Assembly: GCF_000221045.1 (NCBI RefSeq)
Contig: NC_015856.1
Location: forward strand, 4,236,542-4,300,541
Length of the DNA stretch: 64,000 bases
From: Collimonas fungivorans Ter331
GTDB lineage: Bacteria > Pseudomonadota > Gammaproteobacteria > Burkholderiales > Burkholderiaceae_D
Reading direction: 5' to 3'
Made by a program: the position numbers and the translations under genes. The notes below the pieces were generated by a model, which had not been told where the DNA came from, did no database searches, and was given only the letters and a program-made list of their open reading frames with translations. This document shows positions 52,604 through 60,890 of this stretch, piece after piece. The number at the start of each line of letters is the position of its first letter. The first letter of the stretch is position 1.

Positions 52604-52870
52604 ATGAAAAAAACAGGAATGGCCAAGAGCGACGCCAAGAAGCTCATGGGAAAAATGACCGCCCCGGGCGCTTCCGCTTTTGGCGGCGGCGATGCGGCAA
52701 CGATCGACCGCCGCGAGCAGCGCAAGCGCGACCAGGCGGCAGGGCTGGTGCCGTTTGCCGTCAAGCTCAATGGCGCTCTGGTGCTGCAATTGCAAACCCT
52801 GGCGAAAGAGCGTGAGCTGGACCTTAACCAGTTGGTGGCCGAACTGCTGGCCAAGGGTCTCGACGCCTGA
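52604..52870 (+). CDS. Small conserved-looking protein with ribbon-helix-helix-like C-terminus
   Basis: An 88-residue basic protein. The first 45 residues are Lys/Ala/Gly-rich; the C-terminal part (VPFAVKLNGALVLQLQTLAKERELDLNQLVAELLAKGL) has the strand-helix-helix pattern of ribbon-helix-helix DNA-binding domains. The ATG at 52604 follows AAGGATATCC. Monocistronic, between the polysaccharide operon and the molybdate-type binding protein. Function unknown; a small regulator is a guess. Confidence 0.55.
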   Translation: MKKTGMAKSDAKKLMGKMTAPGASAFGGGDAATIDRREQRKRDQAAGLVPFAVKLNGALVLQLQTLAKERELDLNQLVAELLAKGLDA

Positions 52871-53009
52871 GCAAGCAGATGGGATAGATGCGCGCGGATT
52901 GCGCATCTTGATGCAAAGGCGGAAACGATTGCCGTTCTCCTGCCTGTCGCTATATATCGTAAAATACATCGAAATCGGAAATCCGACCCCATCCCGACAG
53001 ACCCGACCC

Positions 53010-53816
53010 ATGCCGACTTTCTTCCGCCGCACACTGCTTGCACTCGCCATGCTGGGCGCCACCGCCAACGCGGCCTTGGCGCAAGATTCGGTCAAGGTGT
53101 TTGCTGCCGGCAGCCTGGCCGGCCCGCTCACCGTGCTGGCCAAACAGTTCAGCGCCAGCACCGGCGCAACGGTTGATGTGGTGTTCGGCCCTTCGGGCCT
53201 GTTGCTGGAACGGATAGAGCAGGGAGAAAACGCCGACGTATTTGCCTCGGCCAACATGGCGCATCCACAGCAGCTGGCGCGCGAAGGCAAAGCGCTGCCG
53301 GCGCGGGTGTTTACCCGCAACAGCGTGTGCGTGCTGTCGCGGCCCGAGCTTCAGCTGAATCCGCAAAACCTTCTGGACAAACTGCTGGACCCGGGTGTCA
53401 GGATCGGTACCTCGACACCGCAGGCGGATCCCGGCGGCGACTATGCCTGGCTGCTGTTTGCCAAAGCCGGGGAAATCAGGCCAGGCGCCAAGGAACTGCT
53501 TGAAGCCAAAGCGCAGCAACTGGTCGGTGGCCGCCATAGCCCGGCCGTTCCGGCCGGCCGCGACCCGGTAAAGTATTTCCTTGAGCAAAAACAGGTCGAT
53601 GCCTTTATCGGTTATTGCAGTTCCCGCCAGACCGTTGCCGACACTGCATTCCCTAAAGTCGCCTTGCCTTCGGAGCTCGCGATTACAGCCGATTTCGGCC
53701 TGACCGTGCTCAACAGGCATGCCGGTTCACACGACGCGGCGTATCGCTTCGCCCTCTTCCTGCTTACCCCCGAAGCGCAACAAACCCTGGCCGCCTATGG
53801 CTTTTCACCGCTCTAG
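53010..53816 (+). CDS. Molybdate/tungstate-type ABC substrate-binding protein
   Basis: A 268-residue periplasmic binding protein of the ModA/WtpA fold. Signal peptide MPTFFRRTLLALAMLGATANAALA, then the family opening VKVFAAGSLAGPLTVLAKQFSASTGATVDVVFGPSGLLLERIEQGENADVFASANMAHP. The ligand may be molybdate, but sulfate and other oxyanions are possible. No modBC neighbours, so it is an orphan. The start at 53010 is chosen to begin at the signal; the longer frame from 52680 overlaps the previous gene and is a shadow. Confidence 0.8.
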   Translation: MPTFFRRTLLALAMLGATANAALAQDSVKVFAAGSLAGPLTVLAKQFSASTGATVDVVFGPSGLLLERIEQGENADVFASANMAHPQQLAREGKALPARVFTRNSVCVLSRPELQLNPQNLLDKLLDPGVRIGTSTPQADPGGDYAWLLFAKAGEIRPGAKELLEAKAQQLVGGRHSPAVPAGRDPVKYFLEQKQVDAFIGYCSSRQTVADTAFPKVALPSELAITADFGLTVLNRHAGSHDAAYRFALFLLTPEAQQTLAAYGFSPL

Positions 53817-53917
53817 GGCGGGTTGTCGATTAGAATATCGGTCCGGCAGGAATTTATCCGGCCACCAGGATCCCGTCTTGTGGCTGTATTTCCTGTATCT
53901 CCCCATACGATAATTTG

Positions 53918-54979
53918 ATGATCACCTCAACCGCGAACGACGCCGCCGGCACCATAGCCGTGGAAGCAATTGACGCTGCGGAAAAGCACCTGCGCGACAT
54001 TCTCTCCCTGGCGATCCGGCACGCGCCGCCGCACGCCGCCGTGGTGGTGTCGGATGCGCGCTGCGAACTCGCCGTGGCGCTCACCGAAGCCTACCGGCGC
54101 TGCCTGCCTGCGGCCACTTTCATCGATTTCGACGCCGTCGCGCCGGATGCCGTGCTGGCTGCGTTTGCCGCGCTGGAAGCGAACGATCTGGTGATCCTGG
54201 TCCAGTCCACCAACTTCCGCCTCGAGGCGTTCCGCATCCGCGTCGAGCTGTTCAAGCGCGGGTTAAAGGTGATCGAGCACCCGCACCTGTCGCGCATGCC
54301 GGGCGCGCAAGCGCTGCATTACATCGCATCGCTGGCCTACGATCCAGGCTACTACCGCGGCGTCGGCTACGCCTTGAAAGCCCGCATCGACAAGGCCAGC
54401 ATGGGCGTGGTCGACAGCGGCGGCGAACGCCTGGTGTTCGCCTCGCGCTTCGAGCCGGCCAAGCTGAACATCGGCGACTACAGCGAGATGAACAACGTCG
54501 GCGGCCAGTTCCCGATCGGCGAAGTGTTCACCGAAGCGCAAGACCTGGAAGCCGTCAACGGCCGCGTGCGGATTTTTGTGTTCGGCGATACCTCGTTCCG
54601 GGTCAACCGGCCAGAGCAGCCGATCACGCTGGTGATCAGCAAAGGCCGGGTCAGCGAAGTATTGGATTCAACACCCGATTTCGACCAGGTGCTGGCCAAT
54701 ATCCGCGCCGATGAGGGCGAAGTGTGGCTGCGCGAGCTGGGTTTCGGCATGAACCGGGCGTTTTCGCGGGAACGGCTGGTGAGCGACATCGGCACGTATG
54801 AACGCATGTGCGGCATCCACCTGTCGCTGGGCGCCAAGCACGGCGTCTACAACAAGGCCAACATCAAACGCGCCAGCGCCCGTTACCACATCGATGTGTT
54901 TGCGGTGACCGAGGCGGTCTACCTGGATGACGAGCTGGTCTATCGCGATGGCGCCTGGCAGCTGTCAGGGGATATATAA
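53918..54979 (+). CDS. Peptidase M29-like (leucyl aminopeptidase-type) protein
   Basis: A 353-residue cytosolic protein. The C-terminal two thirds match the M29 aminopeptidase pattern: NNVGGQFPIGEVFTEA, LRELGFGMNRAFSRERLVSDIGTYERMCGIHLSLGAKHGVYNKANIKRASARYHIDVFAVTEAVYLDDELVYRDGAWQL, with the metal-binding glutamate in the GEVFT segment and histidine in GIHLSLG. The N-terminal part is less typical. I give the fold with moderate confidence and do not predict the substrate. The start at 53918 follows TTG at 53915. The 3' end overlaps the convergent hemerythrin-like gene by 15 bases. Confidence 0.65.
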   Translation: MITSTANDAAGTIAVEAIDAAEKHLRDILSLAIRHAPPHAAVVVSDARCELAVALTEAYRRCLPAATFIDFDAVAPDAVLAAFAALEANDLVILVQSTNFRLEAFRIRVELFKRGLKVIEHPHLSRMPGAQALHYIASLAYDPGYYRGVGYALKARIDKASMGVVDSGGERLVFASRFEPAKLNIGDYSEMNNVGGQFPIGEVFTEAQDLEAVNGRVRIFVFGDTSFRVNRPEQPITLVISKGRVSEVLDSTPDFDQVLANIRADEGEVWLRELGFGMNRAFSRERLVSDIGTYERMCGIHLSLGAKHGVYNKANIKRASARYHIDVFAVTEAVYLDDELVYRDGAWQLSGDI

Positions 54980-55555
54980 AGGGTAGAGGATATTTTCTTC
55001 GCGCGTGATGCGGTCCACCAGCACCTTGCCCAGGTTTTCGAATTCGGCCTTGAAATTCGAGCGCGCATCCGGCAGCGCCAGCCAGTCCTTGCCCTGGTAC
55101 TTGTCGAAAAAATCAAACGCAACGCGGCCGATGCCATCCATTTCCCGCTTATAGGAACGATAGACATCGAGCAGGTTCGGCTCTTCGGCCAGGCTGCGCC
55201 GCATGTATGAGTACAGCTTGACGCCCTCGGTCAGCAAATGACCGTACATCGCCATGCGCATTTCACGCAAGGTAGCCGGCACCGCATCCCAGGCGCCCGC
55301 GTTCATCCGGTTGGCCACCGAGGAGTACATCAGCAGCAGGGCCGCATGATCGCCCTTGAGCTGGGGGATCAGCTTATCGTCGTACTGGATCTGGTTGTTG
55401 GCGCTTTTAGCCGGCTTCAGCAGTTCTGCACGCTCGGCTATCGGCATTGTTTTTCTTGCTGGCGGCTGGGTGGCGGCCGGTATTCTGGCAACTTCATGCG
55501 CCCCCTCGTCTTGCGTACTGGTTGCGGGTTTGTTGAAAATGGACTTCAGCCACAT
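54965..55555 (-). CDS. Hemerythrin HHE-domain protein
   Basis: A 196-residue protein starting at the ATG at 55555, after an excellent Shine-Dalgarno (GGGGAGG). A disordered N-terminal 60 residues (MWLKSIFNKPATSTQDEG) is followed by a four-helix domain with spaced His/Glu ligands: LKGDHAALLLMYSSV, MYGHLLTEGVKLYSYM, DRITREENILYPLYIP. Such domains bind a di-iron site and are used in oxygen or NO sensing/storage. Convergent with the M29-like gene, overlapping it by 15 bases with no terminator between them. Confidence 0.8.
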   Translation of the reverse strand: MWLKSIFNKPATSTQDEGAHEVARIPAATQPPARKTMPIAERAELLKPAKSANNQIQYDDKLIPQLKGDHAALLLMYSSVANRMNAGAWDAVPATLREMRMAMYGHLLTEGVKLYSYMRRSLAEEPNLLDVYRSYKREMDGIGRVAFDFFDKYQGKDWLALPDARSNFKAEFENLGKVLVDRITREENILYPLYIP

Positions 55556-55691
55556 GGTTCGCCTCCCCAGTTCACAAAAAGATAACACTTGCTCGTTCTT
55601 ATAATTGCCTATCCGCAACAATAATACATTAGATTCCACGCGGAAATAGATTTCTTATTTGCAATTTACAGATATTTTTTGCAACACTGAC

Positions 55692-55723
55692 GTCCGGGGC
55701 CGGACAGCCATGCGGCCCCGGAC
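55692..55723 (-). terminator. Stem-loop after the DUF3050 gene
   Basis: Perfect 11-bp arms GTCCGGGGCCG / CGGCCCCGGAC with a 10-base loop, 18 bases beyond the stop; no U-tract. Confidence 0.6.
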
Positions 55724-55740
55724 GGCAAACCGGCTAGCGC

Positions 55741-56514
55741 TCAGGAAGCTGAGCGCTGCAGGGCAGCCAGCAAGCTGTCCCACAGCTGGTGACGCTCATC
55801 GATAGCGAGGATGCCGGCCTCAAGCACCTCGCGCAACTGGACCGGATCGTTGCCGGTAATCTCGTCTATCATGCGCTGCGCGGCCGGGCCGTGATCGCCC
55901 GAATCGACCTCGATATGCCGCTCCAGATAGAAGGTCAGCTCAGGCACGCTAGCCGGGTCGATGCGCCAGGTTTGCAACAATGTCTGGAACATGTCCGGGA
56001 TCACGTTTTCGCGCCCATAAAAAAAGCTTCCCACCACCTGGTGCGTCTGGCCGTCCTTGCAAGTATCGATGGTGGAGGTCACGAAGCGCTGGATCGGCGC
56101 CACGGCTTCCGCCCGGCTGAGCGCGGCGGCAAGCGCATCGCCCTTCCTGATCATCGCCAGGAACTGTTCGATCTGGCGCGTCGAAGCGCCGATCTCTTTC
56201 ATCGCCGACAGGTAAAGGTCAAAATGCGTCATGGCGCCCTTGGGCGTCAGGTCCGATTCTTCGCCAAGCACGATCTCGTTGATCAGCCGCGCTGCGTGCG
56301 GGTTGGCCGGGGGATACCACGGCACGGCGGTGGTGGTCAGGTCTGCCTGCAGCCGCTTGACCAGCGACATGAAATCCCAGACGGCAAACACATGCCATTC
56401 CATGAACAGGCGCAGGTCTTTCTTGGTGCGTATGGCGGAAAAAACAGCATGATTTGTCAATGACTTGTGCTTGTCCTTGAGGATAAGTTGCAGTGATTCA
56501 ACGGTCGTTGTCAT
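55741..56514 (-). CDS. DUF3050 family protein (haem-oxygenase-like fold)
   Basis: A 257-residue protein of DUF3050, a family of unknown function with a predicted haem-oxygenase-like all-helical fold. Start at the ATG at 56514 with GGAGATGAC. Candidate metal ligands occur as in di-iron haem-oxygenase-like enzymes: FMEWHVFAVWDF (E39, H41), INEIVLGEESDLT (E80, E85/E86), FYLERHIEVDSGDHG (E198, H200, D204, D207, H208). The gene stands alone on the minus strand, with a terminator-like hairpin and an unusual palindrome in its promoter region. Confidence 0.75.
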   Translation of the reverse strand: MTTTVESLQLILKDKHKSLTNHAVFSAIRTKKDLRLFMEWHVFAVWDFMSLVKRLQADLTTTAVPWYPPANPHAARLINEIVLGEESDLTPKGAMTHFDLYLSAMKEIGASTRQIEQFLAMIRKGDALAAALSRAEAVAPIQRFVTSTIDTCKDGQTHQVVGSFFYGRENVIPDMFQTLLQTWRIDPASVPELTFYLERHIEVDSGDHGPAAQRMIDEITGNDPVQLREVLEAGILAIDERHQLWDSLLAALQRSAS

Positions 56515-56564
56515 GTCATCTCCACATTGGGTTACACACGGATGTGTGCAAAACGACAATGACA

Positions 56565-56590
56565 TATTTATTGCCGTACGGCAATAAATA
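56565..56590. promoter_or_regulatory. Perfect 26-bp palindrome upstream of the DUF3050 gene
   Basis: Two halves of TATTTATTGCCGT and its exact complement, core TTGCCGTACGGCAA, 50 bases upstream of the start. A perfect 26-bp dyad is a strong candidate operator for a dimeric repressor or LuxR-type regulator. A second, small dyad (CACAC-GGAT-GTGTG) lies at about 56537-56550. Confidence 0.7.
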
Positions 56591-56659
56591 TATGTTAATC
56601 GGTTGACATCAAACCACAGTCCGGGCTAAAAACCGGCGGGTATCAGCGCAGGCAGGGAT

Positions 56660-57085
56660 TCAGAACGATGCGCACAGGCGGGACACCAGCAAACCCACCG
56701 CATCCTGGTGGAATTGCCCGGTGTAAGCGCTGCGGATCTGCGCCAGCCGCTCCAGCGTTTCCGGTGTCTCCGGAGCGACGATGCGGATCACGAAACTATC
56801 CTCGCGGATAGTCTGGCCGGAGGCTGCATCGCGCCACTGGCCATGGGTGTCCCAGGTGGTCAGGCCATCGGGAAAACGCGGCGTCACGATCTCCGCCATG
56901 AAGGCGCTCCGTTCCGCATCGGTGACCTGCCCCCGACCCTGGATATCGCGCCCGAACAGCAGTTCGGCCTGCAGCTGCGCGCTGCCGTGCACCTGCTGGC
57001 AGGTGCCGCCGCTGCCGCCGTCAGGGAAAGTGGCGCAGGCGGAAAGCGTTACGGTGCAGATCAGGCTGCAGATCAGTTTCAGATG
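56660..57085 (-). CDS. DUF3574 lipoprotein
   Basis: A 141-residue exported lipoprotein: MHLKLICSLICTVTLSAC lipobox, then the DUF3574 domain (AELLFGRDIQGRGQVTDAERSAFMAEIVTPRFPDGLTTWDTHGQWRDAASGQTIREDSFVIRIVAPETPETLERLAQIRSAYTGQFHQDAV). Family function unknown. The start at 57085 follows AAGGAGG; the longer frame is unlikely. Confidence 0.85.
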   Translation of the reverse strand, partial: HLKLICSLICTVTLSACATFPDGGSGGTCQQVHGSAQLQAELLFGRDIQGRGQVTDAERSAFMAEIVTPRFPDGLTTWDTHGQWRDAASGQTIREDSFVIRIVAPETPETLERLAQIRSAYTGQFHQDAVGLLVSRLCASF

Positions 57086-57236
57086 CATGGCGGCCTCCTT
57101 GATGGCTGGGAATGCCACATGCTATCGCAAATATTGCTACCGAGAATCAAAGCCGGCAAGCGGGCATGTAATTACTTTCGCCAGCGCCGTATAATTTCCC
57201 TGCAGCGCCGCAACCAACCATGCCAGACAAGGATCC

Positions 57237-57488
57237 ATGAGCCTCATTAACAAACTGCTAGCAGGAACGGTGAAATCCGCCCCGACCTCGACGGACAAGG
57301 TGCTAGTGCGGGTTTACCTGGATACCGGCGGCCACGTCACCGATGTCACGATCAGGAAAAGCTGCGGCGACCCCGAGCGCGACGCCCATGCGCAGCGCGA
57401 AATCATGGCCATGCGCTTCGCCAGCAAAAGAAAAGGGGCAAAAACCTCGCACAACTGGCACGACCTGACCTACACCTTTCACGAATAA
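57237..57488 (+). CDS. Small TonB C-terminal-like protein
   Basis: An 83-residue protein whose main part (VLVRVYLDTGGHVTDVTIRKSCGDPERDAHAQREIMAMRFASKRKGAKTSHNWHDLTYTFHE) resembles the C-terminal domain of TonB/energy transducers, but no transmembrane anchor or Pro-rich linker is present. It may be cytosolic or exported without a signal, so a true energy-transducing role is doubtful. Confidence 0.55.
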   Translation: MSLINKLLAGTVKSAPTSTDKVLVRVYLDTGGHVTDVTIRKSCGDPERDAHAQREIMAMRFASKRKGAKTSHNWHDLTYTFHE

Positions 57489-57791
57489 ACGGTACGCAAG
57501 CGCGTCCCGCCTTCCCCTCTTCCGCCGCCCTCTCCGCAAGCAGCCCTGCGGCTGCGCCGCCCGTTCTCCGCATATGGAAATGCAAATGGCGGCTATTAAG
57601 CTCCCATGATGGGTGCGCTGCCGTCCATACCCTAAGCTGTCTTCGCCGAGCTCATCTTCCTTTCAAATGACGAGCAGCCTGGCGACCAGAGTTCGGCATC
57701 GGGTTGCAGGCTATTCAAAAACATAACACGAGACACCCTGATGACGGTCGAGTGACGGCCGCTTCAAGGACATATAAGGAGCAGCTCGATC
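57489..57791. other. Intergenic region upstream of the purine permease gene
   Basis: About 300 bases without a gene. Checked for a purine-riboswitch-like structure; none is evident. Confidence 0.4.
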
Positions 57792-59174
57792 ATGATGGAA
57801 CAACAACTCCAACCCTCCGCGGGTCTGGGAGAACCTATTGCCGTCGCCGAAGGAAAAATCGACCAGTACTTCCAGATCACCGCGCGCGGCAGCACCCAGC
57901 GCCGTGAGGTAGTCGCCGGCATCACCACTTTCCTGGCGATGGTGTACTCGGTATTTGTCGTGCCCGGCATGCTGGGCAAGGCCGGCTTCGATGTCAGCGC
58001 GGTGTTTGTCGCGGTCTGCCTGACCACTGCGTTCGGCTCGCTGCTGATGGGTTTGTGGGCGCGTTTGCCGATCGCCGTCGGCTGCGCGATTTCGCTGACC
58101 GCTTTCACCGCCTTCGGACTGGTGCTCGGCAAAGGCTTGTCGCCCGCAGTTGCGCTCGGCGCGGTGTTCCTGATGGGGCTGGTGTTCACTGCCATTTCCG
58201 TGACCGGCGTGCGTTCCTGGATCCTGCAGAACCTGCCGTCGGGCGTCGCGCACGGCACCGGCGTCGGCATCGGTTTGTTCCTGCTGCTGATCGCCTCCAA
58301 CGACGTCGGCCTGGTAGTCAAAAACGCCGGTCCCGGCTTGCCGGTAGCGCTCGGCCACATTACCGCGTTCCCTGTCGTGATGAGCATCGTCGGCCTGGCC
58401 GCGATTTTCGGGCTTGAGCGGCGCCGCGTTCCAGGCGGCATCCTGCTGGTGGTCGTAGTCTTGTCGATCATCGGCCTGATCTTCGATCCGGCCGTCAAGT
58501 TCACCGGCATATTCGCGGTGCCGGCGCTGAGCGCTCCTGGCCACGCCTCATTGATCGGCGCGATGGACATCAAGGGCGCACTCAGCATGGCCGTGCTGCC
58601 AAGCGTGCTGGCGCTGGTGATGACCGCGGTGTTCGACGCCACCGGCACGATCCGCGCGGTAGCCGGCCAGGCCGGGCAAGTCAATGAAAAGGGTTATATC
58701 CACAACGGCGGCAAAGCGCTGACAGCCGATTCGCTCAGCTCGATTTTCGCCGGCCTGGTCGGCGGCGCTCCTGCTGCCGCCTACATTGAATCGACCGTAG
58801 GCACAGCCGCCGGCGCCCGCACAGGCCTGACTGCGGTCGTGGTCGGCCTGCTGTTCCTCGCGGTCATCTTCTTCTCGCCGCTGGCCGGCCTCGTGCCTTC
58901 TTACGCAACCGCTCCGGCGCTGATGTATGTCGGCCTGCTGATGCTGGGCAGCGTGAGCCGCATGCACATGGATGATACGGTCGACGCGCTGGCCGGTTTG
59001 CTGTGCGCGGTGTTCATCGTCCTGACATGCAATATCGTGACCGGCATCATGCTTGGCTTCTGCACGCTGGTGATCGGCCGTGTGGTGTCGGGCGAATTCT
59101 GCAAACTGAATTTCGGCACGGTCGCCATTGCAGTTGCGCTGGCTGTTTTCTACGGCGGCGGCTGGGCGATTTAA
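57792..59174 (+). CDS. NCS2/AzgA-family purine permease
   Basis: Inner-membrane proton symporter for adenine/guanine/hypoxanthine-type purines. The 460-residue protein has the AzgA signature near its N-terminus ([42 protein letters not shown]), 12-14 membrane helices, and the conserved [13 protein letters not shown] and [31 protein letters not shown] segments that form the substrate site. It stands alone; two hairpins follow the stop. Confidence 0.92.
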   Translation: MMEQQLQPSAGLGEPIAVAEGKIDQYFQITARGSTQRREVVAGITTFLAMVYSVFVVPGMLGKAGFDVSAVFVAVCLTTAFGSLLMGLWARLPIAVGCAISLTAFTAFGLVLGKGLSPAVALGAVFLMGLVFTAISVTGVRSWILQNLPSGVAHGTGVGIGLFLLLIASNDVGLVVKNAGPGLPVALGHITAFPVVMSIVGLAAIFGLERRRVPGGILLVVVVLSIIGLIFDPAVKFTGIFAVPALSAPGHASLIGAMDIKGALSMAVLPSVLALVMTAVFDATGTIRAVAGQAGQVNEKGYIHNGGKALTADSLSSIFAGLVGGAPAAAYIESTVGTAAGARTGLTAVVVGLLFLAVIFFSPLAGLVPSYATAPALMYVGLLMLGSVSRMHMDDTVDALAGLLCAVFIVLTCNIVTGIMLGFCTLVIGRVVSGEFCKLNFGTVAIAVALAVFYGGGWAI

Positions 59175-59198
59175 GACCATACATCTATCCGGGTAACG

Positions 59199-59228
59199 TC
59201 GACTGTTCGGATCTCCTAGAACAGTCGA
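59199..59228 (+). terminator. First hairpin after the purine permease gene
   Basis: Perfect 10-bp arms TCGACTGTTC / GAACAGTCGA with a 10-base loop. No U-tract; could protect the 3' end. Confidence 0.5.
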
Positions 59229-59233
59229 TTCAT

Positions 59234-59266
59234 GGCAGCGCCCGCGGGTGCTGCCTTTTTGTTTTT
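59234..59266 (+). terminator. Rho-independent terminator of the purine permease gene
   Basis: Arms GGCAGCGCCC / GGGTGCTGCC (one internal mismatch) with a 2-base loop, followed by TTTTTGTTTTTT. Confidence 0.85.
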
Positions 59267-59292
59267 TGGCTATGCGGCAGCCATCCGGTTTT

Positions 59293-59817
59293 TCATTTCA
59301 CTGGGGATTGAGCCGCCCCGCTGGCTTCGCTAGGCGATAGCTTGCGCAGTTCGATCTGGGCGGTGCCGTTGCGCACCAGCACCCAGCTTTGCAGCGGCAG
59401 GCTCGGATGCGCCGCCGTCATCGAATACATATTGAAGCGCTCGCCGCTGGCCGATTTACGGCCATGGAAACCGGGGCCATGCCAGGAAGCCTTCGGTGTT
59501 GCAATGAGAACGGCCGTTTCACTGAACTCATACCCGGCTTGGATAAACGAATCCAGCGCAGGCGGTTCGTCCCCGACTACAGCCCACTGGAAAGCGCGAT
59601 GCTTGATGCGCGGCGGAGCGCCGATAAATTTGGCAAAGTCCGATTCCAGCTTTTCCAGTTCGCCATTTTGCGGAGCGCGGTCCAGGACCAGCAGATTGCC
59701 AAAATAGTAGTCCGGCGCGCCAGGCGTCCGCATCACCGTGTACCCCCGTTCCGGACCGTTTCGCCGAAGACCCGGTTAAACATGAGATCGGTATCGATAC
59801 CCCAAATAAGGAGCCAT
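59293..59817 (-). pseudogene. Frameshifted gene related to the N-terminal part of GNAT-like proteins
   Basis: The open part (59293-59736) encodes MRTPGAPDYYFGNLLVLDRAPQNGELEKLESDF ... FQAVVGDEP-like and FIQAGYEFSETAVLIATP, which matches the N-terminal region of a group of GNAT-family acetyltransferases (TDLMF ... RTPxxPxYxxGN). Upstream in another frame lies TDLMFNRVFGETVRNGG, and further upstream, in the first frame again, MAPYLGYR. The missing continuity is restored by one extra base removed near 59790 and one base added to the five-C run at 59743-59747. The acetyltransferase catalytic domain after ATP is missing, so the protein is also truncated. Sequencing error in one of the runs cannot be excluded. 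Confidence 0.6.
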
Positions 59818-60032
59818 TTTCTTGATTTCCACAGATGTTGTCGAAGCAGGCCGCTAACGTTGTTTTTTGGCACTGTTTCACCCTCGTATCCGCAATAACG
59901 TTGATTCCAGGGCGTCTCGGCACAATCAGTCCAGACTGACGGATCAAGTATGTTACCTTGGCTAACGCGGCCCTTCTTTCAAGTCCCGCTTCTACCATCA
60001 GCCGGTCAAAGACCGGGAGCAGGAAGAAGGTT

Positions 60033-60776
60033 ATGTTCACCGCACCCGACCCAAACCAGAACCACCTGCTGGCAGCCTTGCTCGACGCTGAATTCGATCG
60101 CCTGGCGCCGCACCTGGAGCTGATCCCGATGCGGCTGGGAGACCTGCTCTACGATTCCGGCGGCAAGCTGCAGTATGTCTATTTTCCCACCACATCGATT
60201 GTCTCGCTGCTCTATGTCCTGGAAAACGGCGGATCTTCCGAGATCGCCGGGGTCGGCAACGAGGGTATATTGGGGATTTCTCTTTTCATGGGCGGCAATA
60301 CTACGCCCAGCCGCGCGGTGGTGCAGACCGGCGGCTTCGGCTACCGGCTCAAGTCGCACATATTGATGGAAGAGTTCAACCGTGCCGGACCGGTGATGCG
60401 CCTGCTGCTGCGCTATACCCAGGCGCTGCTCACGCAAATGAGCCAGACCGCCGTGTGCAACCGCCACCATACGCTGGATCAGCAATTGTGCCGCTGGCTG
60501 CTGCTGACGCTGGACCGCCTGCCCACGAACGAATTGACGATGACCCAAGAATTGATTGCCGGCATGCTGGGCGTGCGGCGCGAAGGCGTCACCGAGGCCG
60601 CAGGAAAATTGCAGAACCTCGGTTTTATCCGCTACCGGCGCGGCCATATCACCGTGCTGGACCGGGCTGGCCTGACCGACAACGTCTGCGAATGTTATGG
60701 CGTGGTCAAGAAGGAATTTGCGCGCCTGCTGTCGGACGTGCATCAGCGGCAAGGCACGCCGCCGCCGGCCAGATAG
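60033..60776 (+). CDS. Crp/Fnr-family transcriptional regulator
   Basis: A 247-residue regulator with an N-terminal cyclic-nucleotide-type beta-roll (LGDLLYDSGGKLQYVYFPTTSIVSLLYVLENGGSSEIAGVGNEGILGISLFMGG) and a C-terminal winged helix (ELTMTQELIAGMLGVRREGVTEAAGKLQNLGFIRYRRGHITVLD). No Fnr-type cysteine set at the N-terminus. The start at 60033 has AGGAAGAAGG. It precedes a hybrid kinase and a response regulator by about 115 bases and may belong to their signalling unit. Confidence 0.88.
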   Translation: MFTAPDPNQNHLLAALLDAEFDRLAPHLELIPMRLGDLLYDSGGKLQYVYFPTTSIVSLLYVLENGGSSEIAGVGNEGILGISLFMGGNTTPSRAVVQTGGFGYRLKSHILMEEFNRAGPVMRLLLRYTQALLTQMSQTAVCNRHHTLDQQLCRWLLLTLDRLPTNELTMTQELIAGMLGVRREGVTEAAGKLQNLGFIRYRRGHITVLDRAGLTDNVCECYGVVKKEFARLLSDVHQRQGTPPPAR

Positions 60777-60890
60777 GCAAGAGAGACAAGACAGGCCAAG
60801 TATTTGCAGCACTACGGATTCGCAACCACCTTGTTTGAGCCGAGGCTAGCGCTCAGTTGCATGCCAATCAGAGCTGGATTCACACCCATA

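Noticed and set aside
52680-53009. Extended frame ahead of the molybdate-type binding protein
   Set aside because: It overlaps the small protein at 52604-52870 in another frame; the signal peptide starts at 53010.
57489-57791. Possible purine riboswitch before the purine permease
   Set aside because: No recognisable three-way junction or conserved loop sequences typical of the purine class.
60804-60890. Extended N-terminus of the hybrid kinase
   Set aside because: No ribosome-binding site and no conserved residues before MENTSG; kept as possible but not preferred.
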